Source: Rhodosporidiobolus odoratus
Taxonomy: Eukaryota > Basidiomycota > Microbotryomycetes > Sporidiobolales > Sporidiobolaceae
Direction of reading: 5' to 3'
Length of the DNA: 64,000 nt
Assembly (NCBI GenBank): GCA_034387635.1
Contig: JAOANU010000007.1
Coordinates: 930,001 to 994,000, forward strand
Of the stretch, positions 45,031-56,365 are shown one piece after another. A program made the position numbers and the translations under genes. Every line of letters starts with the position of its first letter. Position 1 is the first letter of the stretch. The notes beneath the pieces are model-generated. The model did no database searches. It was not told the DNA's origin and worked only from the letters and a program-made list of their open reading frames with translations.

Positions 45031-46820
45031 CTGGTGAGAAAGCTTGGTCTATTGACCTTCTCAATTGGAGACCGCCCCCCTCCCAGTACTCCGAAGAATT
45101 CGAAAGAGGCTTTGTCCTCAATCTACTTGGACAAATGGAGGGCCGGCTTCATTGAGGAGTGGGATGGGTTCAAGAAACAGGGCGCCGTCTTGTCCGAACT
45201 CTATAAACCATTCCCTGGAATGAAAGTTCTAGGTACGAGATGGCACCTCGATGCCCGTCTTTCTCTTTCAAAGAAGGAGGCGGAGCTCAAGTCGAGGTTA
45301 GTCGTTCAAGGTTGTAAAACCATTCCCTTTCTCTCGTCCTTCGGCCCAACCTTCACCCCTCTCCCGAAATGGGACCTCGTTTCTCTCTTCCTTATCCTCG
45401 CATCTCGTTACCGTCTTCCCGTCTGGCTTACCGATTTCGCCAAGGCCTACCTCGGCGCGAATGTTCAGACAAGCAGTGAGCCGGTCTTCATCAAACAGCC
45501 ACCGCATCTTGAGGTCGAGGGGCGTGAGAACGAGGTTTACTGTCTCCTTCGGGCCGCCTACGGACTTCCTCAGTCCGGGCGGGCCTTTCATCTTCATACG
45601 AAGGAGAAGTTCGAGGAGTTTAGGTTGGTCGCGGGCTCAGATGAGGCCACTCTCTATCTCGGTTGAATAGGCGCCGATTTCATTCCTCTACCTCGTCTAC
45701 GTCGACGATGGTATGATCGCTGCTAAGGAGTCCGTCGTCTCTAACGTCCTTTCTCAGGTTGACGAAGAGTTCGACATTACCTTTCAAGGACCCCTCAATG
45801 GCGAGACGTTTCTCGGTGGGGAGATCTAATACGACCACCTTTCCGGCAAAGTCGTCGTCCGCGTTGAGAACCACATTAAGAAGGCCCTCAAGCTTCACAA
45901 CTTCGAGGACGTCAAGCCACTTCACCTTCCTATCCAGCCTGACGTCAAATACGTCGCTCACGAGGGACAACCAGTTCGTACGAGCAAGTACCTTTCCGCC
46001 GTCGGTTCCCTCCTCTTCATTGCGACGACTCGTCCTGATATCCAATTCGTGGTTGGCGTTGCCTCCAGGTTCTCCTCTAACCCGGGCCCTCATCATTGGA
46101 ACCTTGTCAAGCGCATTTTTGCCTATCTTTCCGTTACTTCCTCTGTCGGCCTTTCTCTTGGTCTCGACATGAAGAAGGAAGAAGGTCTAGTCGCATTCGT
46201 TGATTCCGATTTTGCCGGCGACCTCTCTTCGAGGAAGTCTACTTCCGGCATCATTCTTACCCTTGATGGTTCTCCTCTTTCCACCATCTCCCGCCTTCAA
46301 TCGTCCGTCACTCGCTCCACCTTTCAGGCTGAGCTGTCGGCGATGTCGACCGGGTTGGTCGAGCTCGAGTGGTATTCTTCCCTTCTCTCCTCTCTCCCCA
46401 TCGGTAACGACACCCCTCTCACCATCCGCGCCGACAATCTCTGCGGCGTTAATTCTCTTCTTTCAGGCTGAGCTGTCGGCGATGTCGACCGGGTTGGTCG
46501 AGCTCGAGTGGTATTCTTCCCTTCTCTCCTCTCTCCCCATCGGTAACGACACCCCTCTCACCATCCGCTCCGACAATCTCTCCGGCGTTAATTCTCTTCG
46601 TTCCCCCAACTACGTTGAACATCAGAAGCACCACGACGTCAAGCGCTACATTCGCAAGCAAATCGAACGTGGCTTCGTCAACGTCGAGTGGGTTCCCAGC
46701 GCCGAGAATCCTGCCGACCTTCTTACGAAGGCTCTTCCCGCTAAGCGGGCTAAGGAATCAGGGAGTATGATCGGATTGGTTGGTTGGCCAGAGGCCGCTG
46801 GTGGTTGGGGATCTCGTTAA
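45031..46820 (+). pseudogene. Copia reverse transcriptase and RNase H, broken
   Basis: RT blocks: KEALSSIYLDKWRAGFIEEW, VLGTRWHLDARLS, VWLTDFAKAYLGA (catalytic Asp), AAYGLPQSGRAF, YLVYVDDGMIAA (YVDD box). RNase H: VDSDFAGDLSSRKSTSG and AENPADLLTKALP. Breaks: a frameshift in a C run near 45076, a TGA at 45664 with a frame change, a TAA at about 45827 and a 139-bp tandem duplication (46322-46460 repeated from 46461), which also shifts frame. Confidence 0.9.
46322..46599 (+). repeat. 139-bp tandem duplication in RNase H
   Basis: Two adjacent copies starting TTTCAGGCTGAGCTG at 46322 and 46461 with few differences. The unit is not a multiple of three, so the duplication disrupts the RNase H frame. 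Confidence 0.9.
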
Positions 46821-46827
46821 GGAGGAG

Positions 46828-47239
46828 TGTTGGTTGCGAGAGTAGTTCAGGGTGGGCGGAAGATTTGAGGAGGAGTTGACGTTTGGTTTGGGAAGGTCAA
46901 AGTCGGAGAGGTGAATCTTTCTTTCCTCTTTCTCGCTTCGCTCCACCTCGGTTCTTGTTCTCCGTTACTTCTTTGGTTAGCCTCTACCTTTCTTAAGTTG
47001 TTCCTATCCCTCCTTCGTCGGTGTTACCTTCGTGCCTGGGAGAATTGTAAGACAGTCCGTCGTACTACCTACACTTCCCTATATAACCTCGTCTTCCTTT
47101 CTTTCCTTTCTCTTCTTCACCGTTCACACTTTGTTCTCTCTTGCCTCCAGGTAAGTAGTTCTCTCTTAGTTAGCTGCTATACCATTCACCGTTCACACTT
47201 CGTTCTCTCTCGCCTCTAGCGAGGCATCATATCGCTACA
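46828..47239 (+). repeat. 3' LTR of Copia element
   Basis: Starts TGTTGG after the purine tract and ends CTACA, followed by CCTTC. It is 69 bp longer than the 5' LTR because a segment around the TTCACCGTTCACACTT word is partly duplicated near its end. Otherwise nearly identical to the 5' LTR. Confidence 0.95.
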
Positions 47240-47639
47240 CCTTCTCCACCATTGACAAAACCCGCCGGTCTCGCACATGACCCAACCTGGCCCTCACGTC
47301 CCCCTCGCCAACTTCCCTCGCCTCCCGCTTCCTAGTCCAACTTGAGAACCGACTCATGAGTGCCTGAGCAGAGCTCCCTCCCTCACCTTCTCCCCGTCAT
47401 CTTTCCCTCTGCCCTTCCTTCTTTTTCGACGGACTCAACAACCTCTATTCTCGGGTTTCTCGCTCCCTCTTCTATCAGGCGGTTTTTGTGGTTTGGGGTG
47501 TACCTTGCTTGTTTGCTGGGGTAGCCGGTTCCACACTTTGTTGTACACGTAGACAGGTTGCTTAGCATAGATCAAGCCAGGCTCATGAGCTTTCCGCCTT
47601 GTAATCAAACTCCTGCGATACAAAAAAAAAAGCGAGGAA

Positions 47640-47714
47640 AGTGAGCTTGAAGTTGGAAAGGTTGTATTTCACTAAGTCTCGCCGGCTAAGGCGTAAGTGC
47701 AGAGAGAAAGGAAA
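47640..47714 (+). mobile_element. Second piece of the split Tc1/mariner-like element
   Basis: GTGAGCTTGAAGTTGGAAAG and onwards matches 479-552 of the complete copy, continuing the match that stopped at 33810. After 47714 the similarity ends; the expected right end is not adjacent but a matching right end occurs at 56205-56363. Confidence 0.7.
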
Positions 47715-50157
47715 GTAGGCCGACGCAACAATCCCACCCCTGTTCAAGCATAAATTGAAAGAACAAAAACGACGGCAAAATCCGCCGAGAGAGGCGATTG
47801 ACGTCGGTGTCTCTTTGTTGCGGACAAGCCGCTGTGGGCCGCCCGGGCGTTACGACAGCCCGAGCTACCCAGACTGAGTAGTTACACTACTCAGCACACC
47901 TTATAACGCATCTTACAGCAGTTGAACAAGCATTAACCCAGCCTGACGCAGCCAGAAGATATAATAAGCAAGGAGCAGCATTGCATCCTTCGGAAGTATA
48001 CCAGTGTCAGCAAGGACGAGCGTCTTCCCTCAAGCATGGAGCTGCACCTTGGGTGATGGCAAGATGAGCTGAGATGAGCCCTAGCATAAAGAGACTATCC
48101 ATTCCGAAGAGGCGCTCGCAAACTGAGAAGGTCAAGAAGAAAAACAAGTCGAATACCAGAACGAAAGGGCAAGAAGTACTTACAGAGCAAACAACTAAGC
48201 AGGGCAGCAGAAACAGGACACGACTAACAGATAACTCTGAGGGCAAGACATGTATGGGCGGGAGTCAGAAAGACTTGACCTTCTCTCCACCAGAAATAGT
48301 CAAAAGCGAGCTTATGGAAAGGTTGACAGAAGGATTGAGGAGGAGGAAACTGGCGAGAGGTAGAGTAAGCAGTGAGGAGGGAAGAAGGGGAGAGCGAAGG
48401 ACATACGAGAACTGGGCAACGTTCCCAAGCTCCTACAACAGAACGGGTCAAGGGCAGCTCAGAAGCGAAAGTGGTGAGGAAACTGCAGGGTGCAGAGAGA
48501 AGGAAGTCAGCGAAAGGCAAGATGAACGGAAGAGTACAGAAGAACACACGGTTTGGGACGAGCTACCGGGGAGATACCCGTTGTGGTAGAAGAAGTCGAG
48601 CTCGAGGCAATGGAAGAAAGCCTGGGCTTTGTCCTCCTCTTCCTCAGAGTCGAGCTCCTCTTCCTCAAGGGAACATAAGGGAATCATCCTCCGGTGTAGA
48701 CGGGCTTTCGGATGAGGAACACTCGGAGTCCGATGACGAGTCGAAGTGGACCTCCTCACAGTCTGGGCAGTAGAACATGGATGGATGGATCGAGGAGTCT
48801 TCAGGGTACTGAGCTATGTATGCAGGAGAAAGCAACCGGGAGGTCAGCTGAGTGTAGGAGTAGGAAGAAAAGAATGAGGAAAGGGAAACGAACCATGATG
48901 GAAAAGCACAGCACTGGCCAGAGAAGGTTCAAGCACGAGTCCAAGACCGATGGGAGACAAGGGCGAGGCTGAGAGACAAAAGGAGAGACAACAAAGGAGG
49001 GAAGGGGACTAAAGGACCTACTTAATTGAGCAGATGAAAGCTGGATCAAAAAGCCCCGAGGCAGGAAGGAGGAGGAGGAAGGAAGAATGGATGGAGGAAG
49101 GAAATGAGAGGGGTCAAGATGGTAGTAGATGGTGGAGTCGGTGGCGGGAGAGGCGAGAAAGGTCAGCAAGAGCAGCAAGCGAGGGAAGGAGGAAAGGAAA
49201 AGGCTGGAGAAAGGCTTACCTCTCTCCCTAACAACTGGCAGTAGAAGGCAGCTTGGCTTGCAGGAGTTGGGTTTATGAGGCCGAAGAAGAAGAGAAGGCG
49301 AGAAGACAACCTGCAGCAAGTGACAACTCAGTGAGAAGAGGCTTGAAAAGCGAAAAGCAAAGGCTGGAGGCCAGCTCATAGCAGGCCTTCTGACAGGCTC
49401 TGACATGAGAGCTTTGGGGAGGGATGATACGTACTGCAATCAAAACCGATAACGCTGTCAAAAGTCGACAAACCGTGTGGGGAAGAAAAGGGAGAAGAGG
49501 GAAAGCGGGAGGGTGGAATGAAGTTGAGGAGAATGTCAGCCTCAACCTAATTAAGAGCCCGGAAACGCACCTCGCAGCACCCTTACACCTAGTTAAGCGT
49601 CAGGAGCCGACACCGGACGTTCCAAAAAGATCTGCACTCAAAAACACACTAGAGACCTAGAAACCCGGCAGGGTGAGATAAGGAGAACTGATCAGCAAAG
49701 ACAGCGGCTGTCGCATCGGCACAGAACACAGCTGACTGTGACACGAAGGAGCGGAATTGAACAGCAGAAGGAAGAAGAAATAGGAAGCAGCAGCAGGAAA
49801 GCATGACCATTCTTGTGGGAACATCTGGAAAGTCGAACAAACCGAGAATTGGTACGGCGAGGTGGCCGAGAAGGTCTGTGAGACGGCGTGTGCGAGAAGG
49901 CACGACGGGAGCTTGCAGTCCGAAAGAGGAATAGCGAAAAAGCTGAGGGGAAAAAGGGTGGCTGACAAGCAGAAAGGCTGTGGTGACAGCAGGGGTGGCG
50001 TACTAGCCGGAGGCGGGGCGAAGATACGGACAAGGCGTCGTCGACAGAGGAAGAAGGCGTTCTGTGGGCTGGAGCAGGAGAGAAATCAGCTGAAAGAAAG
50101 AGTCTCGTTTTTCTTTCCCTCTCTTCACACTACTGCCAGCGCCTTCATACTCGCCAT
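47715..50157. other. Low-complexity region, no gene resolved
   Basis: Purine-rich on the plus strand. Many GTCAGC/GTCAGCAA words spaced about 100-150 bases apart read on the minus strand as GCTGAC, a branch-point-like word, so a minus-strand gene of many small exons is conceivable, but I could not build a frame. A copy of the recurring motif (TGAGAAGGTCAA) is at about 48124-48135. Confidence 0.3.
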
Positions 50158-51039
50158 GAACACCAACGACCCTCGTACCAACCGCTCTACCCGTCCTGGT
50201 ACTCCCTACCCGCACCCGCACCAGACTCAAACCTCTTTTCCTGTCGATCCAAACCTTATCATACTTCCTCCTCTCCCTCCCTCTGACCCATACGCTGGCT
50301 ATTCTCCCGCCACTGCCAACCTCTTCAGGTCCGTTGGCTTCGACCCCACCGCTACCGGCGACATTCCGACTGGATTTGGGGCTCACCAAAATTACAACCA
50401 ATCTCCTTCATTCCTCACCAACTCCACCACCCAGCACACCATGCCCCCTCCTGCCAGCACTCAGACTCGCTTACCCAACACTATTGTCGCCGGTACCATC
50501 CCTCAGAACTTCAATATTGGCGGATCGACCACCGGCGGAGTTGCTAGAGGCGGTCCGGAATCGGGGCAGTGCTAGTTGGGATGTCGGCGAGCGTGGAGGG
50601 CTGGGAGGATGGTGGCAATAGGAACAGCAGTGGTCAGTCGACCTACTCCCAGGCCAGCTATGGTGGAGGACCGTTGAGGAGGAAGAGAAGGGGAGGGGGC
50701 AGTGCAGTCGACCTCCGGACATCGAAGCAAAAGAGGATCGATGCAAAGCGAGCCAAAGAGAGGAGGAAGCTGGAGAAGGAGCTTGAGGAGACTACTAAGG
50801 CAATTAGCAGTCTCAGGGGACAGTGGAGTCGCATCAATGGGGAATGGAAGAAGGCGATGTTGACGGTGGAAGCAACGGAGGTCGCTTGGCAGGCGGACCT
50901 TACCAAGGCAGATGAGCTCTCAAAGCGCTGTGACACGAACAGGGCAGAAATGGCAAGCAAGGAGACTCTCCATGCTACTCTCAGGGCTTTACTCCATGAC
51001 TTTGACATCTCCTCCTCCTCTTCCGACAACGACGAGTAG
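50158..51039 (+). pseudogene. Unknown coiled-coil protein gene with a frame break
   Basis: The ATG at 50158 opens MNTNDPRTNRSTRPGTPYPH, a Pro/Ser/Thr/Asn-rich, disordered N-terminal half ending at a TAG (50573). The downstream frame (about 50570-51039) encodes a basic patch (PLRRKRRGGGSA) and a coiled coil (KRAKERRKLEKELEETTKAI to about residue 145) with an acidic serine-rich end DFDISSSSSDNDE. The two halves would join with a single-base shift near 50560; no good intron was found. It may be one gene with a frameshift or sequencing error. No known domain. Confidence 0.45.
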
Positions 51040-52481
51040 TTTCCTCTTCACTTTATTGTTTCCCATCGTACATACTGTCTCATAAGTACTTTATCTAGCG
51101 GGGACACACATGGAAACCCCAAGAACATAGCTTGGTCTGAACATTAGTGCCCTCAAACCCAAACAACTGCCCTTTTCTCGTAATAAATTACTTTCTACCT
51201 TTCTTCCTGCCTTCTCACCTTGAGGAATAGGTCAAACCAACAAGACTCTTCGAATCTAGACTTGTAGCCCCCCCATTCCTTCTTCACATCACGAAATTGG
51301 CGAGAAATTAGGCGAGAAAAAGAAAAAATCACACCTCCGTTGGCGGGCACCTTACGTCATCAACAAACAACCACAGCCCAAAATAGTACATACCGAAGTT
51401 GCCACAGGCAACAGACCTGTATATGTCGACACACCAAACATCATATCGCAACACAGAAAATGCGTGTCAAACGTCGGAACTGTCTGTCAGAACAAACAAA
51501 TGGATGTCCCCACACCACTTTTGCCTGACCATACATACAAAATATTGTGACGACACAATAACGGATGTACTGCACTGTCAAGAGGACAAGGGAAGCGTGC
51601 CTGGCCAGTAGACTATAAAAGCCACTTCTCATCTCTTCTTTCTTTCTCTCTCTCTTCACTGAACTCTCACCCTAATCCCTTACCTCGTTATTCTATCGTC
51701 ATCGTCTCTAAGAGTTGCATTGAGAGCAGTGCAGCCGAGTCAGTCCGCCTCAAGAATCAGCTCTGAGGTGTAGATAAAAGGTTTGGAAAAGAGAGAAAGC
51801 GAAACTTTTCCCCTTTTCTTCACCCTCCCCCTTCTTTACATCTCCACGTCAAGGTTAGCTCAACGTGAGCAAGCCTCATAAGCCCAATCTACTAACCCCT
51901 CCACAGGACAAGAAGAGTACGACAACCCCTCTGGACTTTCTCGAATCCGAAAGAACGAGACCCAATCCCTCCATTACTCCTTCTTTGCAAGCCTAGAAAG
52001 TCAGCAAAGACTACTAACCTCAGCCTACAGGTATAAAGAAGACAGCCTCGGTTCCCTACCACCTAAATAGGAGACCTTAGTGATCCGCTTGCGAAAGGAT
52101 AAAGCCTTTCCGTAGTTTCCTAAGACTGCAATCTGAGGCGGCTCATTAAGTGAGAAACCCCGGAGTGCAACACCGCTTGCCTTTCTTTTGACAGCGCTTT
52201 TTTCCTGTCTTATCAGCTCTCTGCAGAGAGCCCCACAGGGGCTGTACGCTCTTTGCCCCGTCTTCACGTCGCAACCCTCACCTTCCCACACTACGGCACT
52301 CGCCTGGCTTCAACCCCTCCAGGGCCTTGTCTCTTGCACCGCCAGCTATGACGACGTTGACGGATCGCTGACAGCTTGTTACTCCGCCCATCAGCCCAGG
52401 AAATGGCCCTGAGAGGGGTTCAAAAGCCCTCTTTCAACTTCTCTTTCATTCTTCATCCTCGTCCACCCACCTCTCCCTACC
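51040..52481. other. No supported gene
   Basis: Intergenic; pyrimidine-rich tract upstream of the next gene start (about 51640-51830) could be promoter. Confidence 0.35.
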
Positions 52482-54441
52482 ATGGATCATACTCTCCTTT
52501 CTGCCGGAACCATCGTCTTTCTTGCCAATCCCGCGCTTGCCGCGGTCATGTTTGACCTGTCAGCTTTGCTCGGGGTGAGAGACGACAAGCCCGCTAGCGA
52601 GGAAGAGGTCTTCAAGTTTGTCTTTCCGCTCTCTTGGCTCCACTGTATCGGTCCTGGTCTATTCTACAATACCTTAGCTGAGGTTGCTCTATAGACGCCC
52701 CACCAAACCTTTGTAGAGTGCGGTCGACAATGCCGCTTCCGCCACCCTCCTTTCTTCTTCCCCGTCTGCCCCCTCTTCTGCCACTTCTGCGTCCCGTTGC
52801 GACCGGCCGATCACCACTCTCAACCCTTCCTTTGACGTGGGGAGTCTCAAGGTCGCCAGTGCCATTGACCTGGACGAGAAACCTCACACCGATGTCAAGC
52901 CCGAAACCAACTCGCCTCCTCACCACATCAAGCAGAAGACTCTGGCCACCTTAGCCGCCCTCAGCTCAAACTCGAGTCTGCCACGGCTTGCTCGAAGCGC
53001 CGTCCTGCTGAGCTGCGAGAGAATAAGGCTCAGGAGGATGAGGAGGACAAGGAGTTTGTGCGGGAGAGGCCAAGGAGCGGGAGCGGGAGGAGCAGGAGTT
53101 CGAGGAGCTTGAGGAGCTGTATCAGCTTTGCCAGCAGGAGATCATGCAGAAGGGAGAGAACGATAGGGCTGCCGCAGTCATCAAGCAAGGAGGCAAGTTG
53201 GTCAATCCGGTCAAGGTAAGCTGTTACCCTACTACTCTTCCCTGAATGCCTGTAGCTGACGAAACACCCTGTCCATTTGTAGATCAGGCCCATAACCGAC
53301 CATGTCATTCTTGCTCGTGGTGTGCATCTCTTGCTCTTTCTCCTTTCTTTTCTCCAATGCTCTCAGTTATCACAATTCCTGATTATAATGTCTATAGCCG
53401 CAGGCAAATAGGAAGCTCAGCAAAGTTGCGTCTACCCCCTCTATCAACCGCCTCACTGCCGCTGAATTTGAAACCCGCAATGCCTTGATCATCAACTGGA
53501 AGGTACCGAACAAGCGTCAGGGTGGCGATGAGGATGCTCTCCAAGCTCATTTCCAGTGGAGTGAGAGTCAACAAAAGGAAGCACACGCTATGGTGTGCTT
53601 AGATTCTCCCTCTTGACCCGCTTCTCTATACATGTTTAACCACTTTTCTCTTCCATAGATGGCTACCAACGTCGAGTGCGAACTAGGCATCACTTCCTTG
53701 GCTGACTCTCTCAGATCCGCCTGGCTTCGTATTTACGGCAAGTACGAGTCCATCCGCATGGCAGAGGAGACTACGGGCGGCGAAAACGGCAAGGTATGTT
53801 TTCCTTTCCTCACCTTCTTGGTCAGTTCCTGAACGATCCCCGGTGTGTAGGATCCCCTCTCCAAGAAACCCGACCTTCTTGCCTTCTGAGGTAGCCAGAT
53901 GTACGAGCACATTGACCAGCGATGCGTGTTCTCACTGCTTCACCATTCTCTGCTATTTCCCTGACTTCCTCCTGCTCCGCAGCGCCCACAAACAGCCCAA
54001 CGTTGAGCGAGCCATTGCTACCACCAATGATGGTATCAAACGCGCACGCTCAGACACCCTTGACAGCGCGGACACGCCCAACGAGAAGCGCAACAAGAAG
54101 AGGGAGGAAAGGAAGTCCAGCGCGGACGCTCGGCTTGAGCTCCTAGTGTAGTTCATTCCACGATGTGATGTCCGTGCTTACAGGCCGCTGAGACTGCGAG
54201 GGAGGCCAAGACGACCGCCTCTTTCAACTTCTCTTTCCGTCAAGCCACCAAGGCTATTGCCTCTCGTGCTACGGCCAGCGCTAGGTCAACCGTTCTCCAG
54301 AACATCGTTTCCATAGCCAAGGCTGTCCTTGCCAACCTGATGGCCTCGGAGGAGGAGGAGAGTGCAGCTAGCGGGATGCTCATGGCACAGCTTCGCGCTA
54401 CGGAGGCGGATCTAGGCAACGTTCTCTTGGTAGTAGACTAG
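52482..54441 (+). pseudogene. Unknown multi-exon gene, frameshifted
   Basis: An ATG at 52482 (MDHTLLSAGTIVFLANPALA) begins a chain of coding-like blocks: a Ser-rich exon (52725 on), an acidic/basic helical block EREEQEFEELEELYQLCQQE before a GTAAGC donor at 53215, an exon LTAAEFETRNALIINWKVPN, another with TNVECELGITSLADSLRSAW, and a final exon FSFRQATKAIASRATA to LLVVD, stop at 54441. The 52.8-53.2 kb part switches through three frames without splice signals, so the gene is probably dead. It faces the PIF/Harbinger nuclease tail to tail with 228 bases between, so it may be that transposon's second gene. Confidence 0.4.
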
Positions 54442-54669
54442 ATGTAGGCTCTATGGAGCTGTAGGATGTGCAGAAAGACTGGGCTCTTCATCTTTTTCTC
54501 TAAACAAGGAAAGTGAGAAGGCCGCAAAGAGAATGCTTTCACCACCTTCTGGGAAGTCCACGTTCAAAGAGCGACTGCCTCAACGCCCTGCCTCGCTCCA
54601 GTGCTGCTGCATCATCGATCCCTCCCGCCAATTCTGCTGCCCGCGCCAAGTTCTGCCTTACCTCTGCCC

Positions 54670-56103
54670 TCACTCTTCTGCCGCCTCCCACAAACGCAGC
54701 CTCCGCTGTATCGCTGTATGACGCCTGTCTGCGCCATTGTCCCATCCATCCATATCACCAGGAGGGTCCCGTAGCTCCTCAAGGATGTTGTGCAATACAC
54801 AGAGGGCAGTTACCCTTTCCCATGTTTTCTCGATGTTGGCATTGGGGAGCTCGTCCAGCATTGGGAACCGCTGCTGTAGGCGTCCGAAAGTGTGCTCGAT
54901 GGCGATGTGGCGTGAGGCAATGCGGTAGTTCCAGTCCTTCCAAACTGCACGCTTCGCAGCCGAGACCTGAGCAAGTTCAGGTCCGTCAAAAGGGCGGACG
55001 GTCCAAGGGGTCAAGCGATATTCTGGTTCAGAGTGTTGTCAGTGAGGATGCGGTAAGTCTGGGAGAGCATGTGAGCACACCTTTGTCTACCAGCCAAAAC
55101 TCTCCTTCTGCCAAAAGCTCTCGCCGGTCTCGCCAAAGTGTCAAGTGTCGGAGGACTGTGACATCTGTCACACTAGCTGCCCAACCTCCCACAAGCGAGA
55201 TGATCCGACCTCGATGGTCGCAGGCTGCTTGCAATGTGATCTACGGAGGTGAAAATGCAGTGAGAGGAAGGCCTCTGCCCGGAAAAAGGGAATGCTAACC
55301 CCATAAAACTTGTTCCTGCAGTAGTAGGCCACTGCACCCTCCTTGGGTACCTCCTTCAACTTAAAAACTGTACCATCATTGATACCTGTGCACCCTTCAA
55401 GCTCCAACCACGCCGCGACATTTGCCTTTTCCTCTGGCGTAAGCGGATGCCGGATGAACCGTGGTAGGATTGCCAGCAGTGCTGCCACCACGTTGTCTAC
55501 ATAGCTGTACGACGATCCTCCCCCCACAGCTGTGTCACGAGCAGCAGATACATGGGAAGACCCGGTGACAAAGCGGAGGAAAGTTGCCAGCTGGACCTCA
55601 ACGGGTGCCGGAAGACGGCCTGGACCGGGGGCGCAATGGAAGATGGGATTTAGGTGTGTGGGGTTGTAGGGATCCTTCACTAGTAGTGCCACGAGGTAGT
55701 GGAAGGAAGTTTTGTTCATCCTGCAAAGAGAAGCAGTCAGCAACGTCTCGCTACCCTGCTTGTCCCATGCACCGCAGACTGTCGCGGAACCAGCGCTTGT
55801 TGGGTTATTTGAGAAGCAGGCTCAGCACTTCCTGACTGTTCAAGATGCTGCCACGCTCGGCTCGCTGGGGTGTTCCGTCGGACTCATCGTCCGCCTCGGC
55901 TTCGACGTCCTGCATGCCTGCCGGAGCTGCTGTGCGAGCTGAAGAAGCAGTAGAGCGTCCTGATCCGCATCTTCGTCCAGAGCGTGGTCAAAGAATGCGA
56001 GAGCCGCAGCGCGAAGGGTCAAAGGCGGGGGCATGCGGAGGCAAAGGGCGGAGACAAAAGAAGAAAGTGGAAGTTGACTAGGCCAAAAAGGGGGCTCAGC
56101 CAT
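54670..56103 (-). CDS. PIF/Harbinger DDE nuclease (transposase)
   Basis: Cuts and joins DNA for PIF/Harbinger transposons (DDE_Tnp_4 fold). Likely start ATG 56103 (MAEPPFWPSQLP), then a main exon from about 55743 (MNKTSFHYLVALL, APVEVQLATFLRFVTGSSHV, GCTGINDGTVFKL with first Asp, YYCRNKFYG), an exon with AACDHRGRIISLVGGWAASV and TDVTVLRH (Asp) plus FWLVDKG (Asp), and a last exon LTPWTVRPFDGPELAQVSAA, IASRHIAIEHTFGRLQQRFP (Glu) ending at 54670. Introns after NKFYG and VDKG have GTTAGC and GTGTGC donors. The acidic triad appears intact. The N-terminal junction near 55745-55850 is not resolved. No inverted ends were located. Confidence 0.8.
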
Positions 56104-56204
56104 GATAGAAGAACATGCGTCGACTACCACTATTGGTCTAGTACACACACCCAACCGAACGATTGGTCTCGTGAATGCACACCTGTGGTTCATAGCGTGT
56201 GATA

Positions 56205-56363
56205 TTGTGACCCAGTATGAGAAATGTTTGTCCCCCACAGCCGTTTGTTCCCTATAGGGATGTTTTGATCCTGGCAACATACAGCGGGCATGGGAAACTG
56301 ACTTTCTGGTTCTGACAGAGTAAGATTTTTTACAGGAATGGTTGTTATAGAGGGTCCCTACTG
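56205..56363 (-). mobile_element. Right end of a Tc1/mariner-like element
   Basis: Matches 887-1038 of the complete copy and ends TCCCTACTG followed by TA (56364-56365). No partner left end lies nearby; the closest unpaired left end is at 33657. It may be the far end of that same copy, pushed away by later insertions. Confidence 0.65.
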
Positions 56364-56365
56364 TA

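Larger units (their letters stand above)
36456..47239 (+). mobile_element. Ty1/Copia LTR retrotransposon carrying a 5-kb insertion
   Basis: LTRs at 36456-36798 and 46828-47239, 5-bp target duplication CCTTC on both sides (36451-36455, 47240-47244), a purine tract AAGGAGGAG just before the 3' LTR, and the Copia gene order gag, protease, integrase, RT, RNase H. The sequence after the 5' LTR includes CAGTCAGAGC, close to an initiator-tRNA primer site. Without the inserted 5,005-bp element and one direct repeat, it would be about 5.8 kb. The reading frame is broken in several places, so it is not autonomous as it stands. Confidence 0.95.
33811..47631 (+). mobile_element. 5'-truncated LINE (non-LTR retrotransposon), interrupted by a Copia element
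   Basis: The LINE body occupies 33811-36455 and resumes at 47245-47631 after the inserted Copia element and its duplicated CCTTC. It ends in a run of ten A (47622-47631), the poly(A) tail of a LINE. It lies inside a Tc1/mariner-like repeat whose halves match on either side. No clear LINE target duplication is visible. No ORF1 or endonuclease is seen, so it is 5'-truncated. Confidence 0.85.

Noticed and set aside
48801..49439. Long minus-strand frame of 212 codons
   Set aside because: Composition is Leu/Ser/Pro-biased low complexity, the expected shadow of a purine-rich strand; it shows no domain or splice logic.
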